Origin: Diphasiastrum complanatum
Lineage: Eukaryota; Streptophyta; Lycopodiopsida; Lycopodiales; Lycopodiaceae
Assembly (NCBI GenBank): GCA_029204225.1
Contig: CM055097.1
Coordinates: forward strand, 39,297,106-39,361,105
Length of the DNA: 64,000 nt
Reading direction: 5' to 3'
Position 1 is the stretch's first letter; each line of letters begins with the position of its first letter. The notes under the pieces were generated by a model that was given only the letters and a program-made list of their open reading frames with translations, was not told the origin of the DNA and ran no database searches. Positions 60,110 to 64,000 of the stretch are shown here, piece after piece. The translations under genes and the position numbers were made by a program.

Positions 60110-63100
60110 TATTAGACATCTAAATCCTATAATGCGAGAAAAAATTGGTATGGATGCAGAAAAATATTCGCTTAAAAGCTCATATTTTGTAACAGCATAC
60201 TCCACACAGTTTCACGATAAAATTAAGAAAGACATCTAACACTACGAAACAAGAATGTTGAAATGGATGGATGCCTGATTAATTCCAGAAAAGGAGTTCA
60301 AGTAAAAGTGAAAATATACTATAGCTACTGCTGAAACAAACAAAGTACATAGCTTGAAAAGTCCAAAGCACCGAAAAAGAGTCTGTGTGAACTTGTAAAT
60401 GCAAACTCTAAACCTTCTGTTATAATTACATGAAACAGCTAGCTAGTAAAATTTCTAACTTGAGAAACAATTTGATGAGTGTCACAAATCCACAAATCAT
60501 GCAAAGAATCCATTCCGTCAATTTTTGAGAACAAACTCAGGATGTTTTGTCAAAGCTGCATGATACAACACACAATTTCATATTGGGAAATCAGTTTTAC
60601 AATTCTCACGCAACCACAAACCGTGTCAGGATTCCTTCTGATAAGAATTATGACTAGACATTTGACGAAATGGGATTATGTTTTCTTGACTAACTTGAAT
60701 CGTTCGTCTTCCACAAGTTGTTAAAAGCATAATGTTACTGTTTTGAAACACGTATTTGGCTTGTTACTCACTTATTGAAAATCCTTGAGTAGTGTGTGCA
60801 TTCCCTCAGGTAAAACAATGGATCATGCTTCCTTGAATTGATTTTTTGAGCCTCTTGTATCTCTGATGCGACCTCTTCAACCATATCAACACAATCTCAT
60901 GCTCTAAGAAAATGAGCCAGGCTCCAGCAACTCAAATAAAAAATTTATCGTGGGGTTTTTATAAGCTCTCTAAGAAACCAGCTTTTGAAGCTCATCGCTA
61001 AGTATGGCATCCATAGCCTCGCCAGTGATGATGGCAGACGAAGCAATAACGAACAAATCTTCTGACGAGAAATGGGTTGAATTTTGAAATAGAGCTAACC
61101 AGACCTCCTGCTTCCTTGTCCTACATAGCGTCCCTACATCGTCATCAGCTTTCCGTTTGATGCATGGAACTGCTACTACAATGTCACAATTCAGAATCAT
61201 TGATGTGGGTGTTATCGGTACTTGAGACAGCCATCAATTACAGTATGTACATTTGAGATCAGGGTCAAAGCAGCAATTGTGGTTTGAAAGTTCACATGTT
61301 GAGATAGAAAGAAGCAGTTTTGTAAAGGTAAAGGCTTGATCCTCAGGGTTGCGAGAAGACAGATCACGTGGGAAGGCTCGAGAAACCCAGGTCTTTCCTC
61401 TCACTCACGTCCTCCCATGTGCTTATTTTGTAGACAATTGTCCCCTCGGAAGAAGGTGCGTTGGGAACTGATTTTTACATGAAACTTTCCATGGCATTTT
61501 CATTCATGATATTTGTCAATGGATTGTAAGACAAAACAAATGAGGTGACCCATGTGCTTTTTTACCATGATGTCCATGTGCTACTTGTCAATCAATCTAA
61601 AGTCAACATTGGAAGTTTCATATGTTACTTAATCCTTGTCAATCATTCTTAATGCAAGACCCAAAAGTCCAAGACCCCGAGTTTTGTGTGCTAGTGTGAT
61701 CCAAATACCTAAAATCAAGACGAAGATCATGCCAGAGGGAGGTGGGAGACCGTTACAATTAGGAAGTTAGCACTAATTTGGATCTTGTGTTTAGAAATGT
61801 GACGTGTTGAGAAAACATGTATCACTTGGGCAATTTAAAAAACTGAGAGTTGCAAACTTTCACCTTATAACAATTCGGACACTTATAATAAATGATGATA
61901 AAGTTTCAAAAATCATCTTGAACATCTTTTGAAAAAATATACAAAGACATCAATATCTTGTTTGATTACAAGGGTCTCTACTTCTAAGCAAAGTCATGAA
62001 ATAAATGGTGAGATGTAAATCCATTTCTTTGAATGAGTGTAGATAGATAATAGGAGACTAGTTCTACATGTAATGATTATAGTTGGTTCCTCATAAAGCA
62101 AGTAAAATGATTTTCTTACTTGTGAGTGCAACTAACCATTAGAATTCAAGCCAGAATTAGAAACATCCTCAATAGATATGCATAGAAAGAATATCTAGTG
62201 CCTTTTGTTTTCAAATGTAACACTACATGTACCAACTATTATCAATTCCCCATTAGACAAGTAAAAATGATCTTGTTGTTGATGAGTGTAACTAAATGTT
62301 ATAAATCAAGTGAGTACATGAACTAACTTCAATAGATGAGTATAGAAACAACAACTAGTGTGGATTTTTTTAGTGTTATTGTGTGTAATGATTTGCTAAA
62401 AGCCAAGGTGGTTCTATCGCATGACTTTGAGCAAGAGAATTGGCTAATTGACATTATTTAATCATACCAAATTGCAATTATCTCTTCTTCTTTTTTTCAC
62501 TTTTTAGCAATCTAATGCTTCTTGAACATACATGACAAAGCTTCTGATTTAATATATCACACTTGTTCCTCTTGTATTCAAATATAGGACTTTCATTAGG
62601 AGAGTGTAGTGTATCAAGTGAACACAGTTTATGGCATAAATTTATTTTCTCACTTGTATTCAACATAGTATTTTCCATAGGTGAGTATAGTGGATCCGTC
62701 AAATATTGTCTATGATCGGGTAGTGAAAATTAATTACAAGTGAGTGACAGCTTTCTATTATCAAGAATTTAGATGAGAAGTCCAAAATGGAAGGCCCATA
62801 CAGACAAAGAAGGAATATGAGGTGGGTTTTGAAAAAGATCGATGACAGAAATTGATAATAAGAGATACAAGTCATAGGAAAATGATCTTTGTAAGTGACC
62901 TTTAAAGGTGGTAAGGGTGATTTGATAAGCTACATTGAGCTTGCTAGGGTGACATGTGATTTAAAAATTGCTTAATCACCAATGGGACCTAATGGGTAGA
63001 ATCAAGTGAAGATTGCACCTAAGAACTAGCATATAACTTAAACTAAATACACCATTAAATGAAATACAAACACACATTGAGTTATGCTCTTTGGGCTATG

Positions 63101-63600
63101 CAACACTTGACATACATTTTATAGGATTTTGTAATGCGTGTTCAACAATTTCTCCAAAGTTTCTTTGAAATCTTCTTTGATTAAGATCTCTATGTGCATT
63201 CTAGCTAGAGAAGTCACTATGAGAAGCTAGAAAAGATGTTGATGCAATGTTGCAAGAATGGGATTAGAGTGGACTAGCCTATAGGATCTGATTCACACCC
63301 ACCATTGTACTAGGCAATGTGGTCTCAAAATATGGCATTTCCACGTTATGTAGACATTAAGGTGATTGTTGAAATCATAAATGCTATCACGACAAATTGT
63401 AAGAGACATCTACACTTTCATGGGGCATGAAAACTAAATACCAATGGTTTTCCCATTATTTTTGTCCAACTAGCTTGACCAATCGACAAACTGACTATGG
63501 AACCCAATGCGTGTAGAGCTGTTAGAAGATTAAGGACCCTCTAATGGTCACTTGAATGAGCCAAATACTTTTGTGTATGATATCGCTTTCAAGTATGTGG
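60110..63600. other. Unassigned region with minor ORF and degenerate repeats
   Basis: No gene firmly supported. Minus strand 61200-60970 has a 76-codon frame (MILNCDIVVAVPCIKRKADD...SDELQKLVS) whose composition is protein-like, possibly the end of a decayed gene. Two poor tandem repeats occur: about 160 bp at 62045-62365 (ACATGTA... and GAGTG-AACTAA words) and about 82 bp at 62571-62735 (CTTGTATTCAA start). Confidence 0.4.
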
Positions 63601-63609
63601 TCAACGCAT

Positions 63610-64000
63610 GCTCATCCAATCACATATAGATAAACACACATGTGTGGAGCCTGTTCCCACGTGTGAAACTAGTGTACTTGTCATGTACCATAATCATATA
63701 GGATGTACATATGATTTAATTCAAGTTCTAGTGGCTAAAAAGGCAAAAACCTAGTTTTCTAGACATATGACACATGGCATCAATCTATCGATTGCATGAG
63801 CCACATCCTTTGGTTAGGTGTCATATCCCATGTGTAGAGGACAGCTCACACATGTGGGATAAGCTGAAGTAGGCGAATTTGGACTTCTAGAAGATTTCCA
63901 AGTAGATCTCCATATAGAAGGAAAATGGACCAAAAGTGCTCAAAATAGAAGGTTTTGTCCAAGTGTCAGTTTTGCATGATGAATCATCATATGACAAAGC
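63610..64000 (+). repeat. Diverged relative of the young copia LTR, running off the right edge
   Basis: 63638-63670 (CACATGTGTGGAGCCTGTTC, then CCACGTGTGAAA) corresponds closely to the reverse complement of the copia LTR around 28224-28192 (CACGTGTGGAGCATGTTCCC, then ATGTGTGAAA), and weaker matches such as TGTACTTGTCATGTA follow. More CACATGTG palindromes lie at 63828-63860. The LTR would be on the plus strand and is cut by the window end. Confidence 0.45.

Overview
The window looks like nuclear DNA of a large-genome land plant. Evidence for this is an Integrator subunit 3 gene, a PLS-class pentatricopeptide (PPR) gene, a decayed leucine-rich-repeat receptor-kinase fragment, and extensive nested Ty1/copia and Ty3 LTR retrotransposons of plant type. 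Both large host genes are intronless. A fern or other non-seed vascular plant is my best guess, but nothing in the sequence proves it. No rRNA, tRNA or CRISPR feature was seen.

Layout. 1-3400: the 5' end of an unidentified gene running off the left edge (minus strand), a partly duplicated flank, a broken receptor-kinase fragment and short tandem repeats. 3467-6790: an INTS3 homologue (plus), the best-supported host gene, with an overlapping upstream ORF. 6791-13660: mostly unassigned AT-rich sequence with one possible solo LTR and a 284-bp tandem duplication.

13661-34220 is a nested retrotransposon block, almost all on the minus strand. Two copies of one Ty3 family with an Asp-tRNA-type primer site (called family A here) lie head to tail and share a broken LTR. 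Copy A1 has lost nearly all of pol and carries an extra coiled-coil ORF after pol. Copy A2 keeps RT and RNase H with stops. A chromodomain Ty3 element (B, 18063-24416, LTRs about 3% different) sits inside A1; its protease segment is inverted. An almost pristine copia element (27444-33757, 862-bp LTRs with one difference noticed, intact 1326-codon gag-pol) sits inside A2. Insertion order is therefore A, then B, then copia.

34225-42898: copia and Ty3 remnants, a cluster of hairpins, two long (GA)n arrays and unassigned sequence. 42899-45442: a single-exon PPR protein (minus), with an inverted pair of ACGT elements upstream.

46963-52845 is the most unusual part. A partly duplicated, intron-containing plus-strand coding region belongs to a family I cannot name; it has a conserved Cys-x2-Cys block and a GMEKSHW block. 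It converges on a three-exon minus-strand reading frame, also unidentified. The remainder (53000-64000) holds copia and Ty3 remnants, one clear copia 3' LTR, a diverged relative of the young copia LTR at the right edge, and unassigned sequence.
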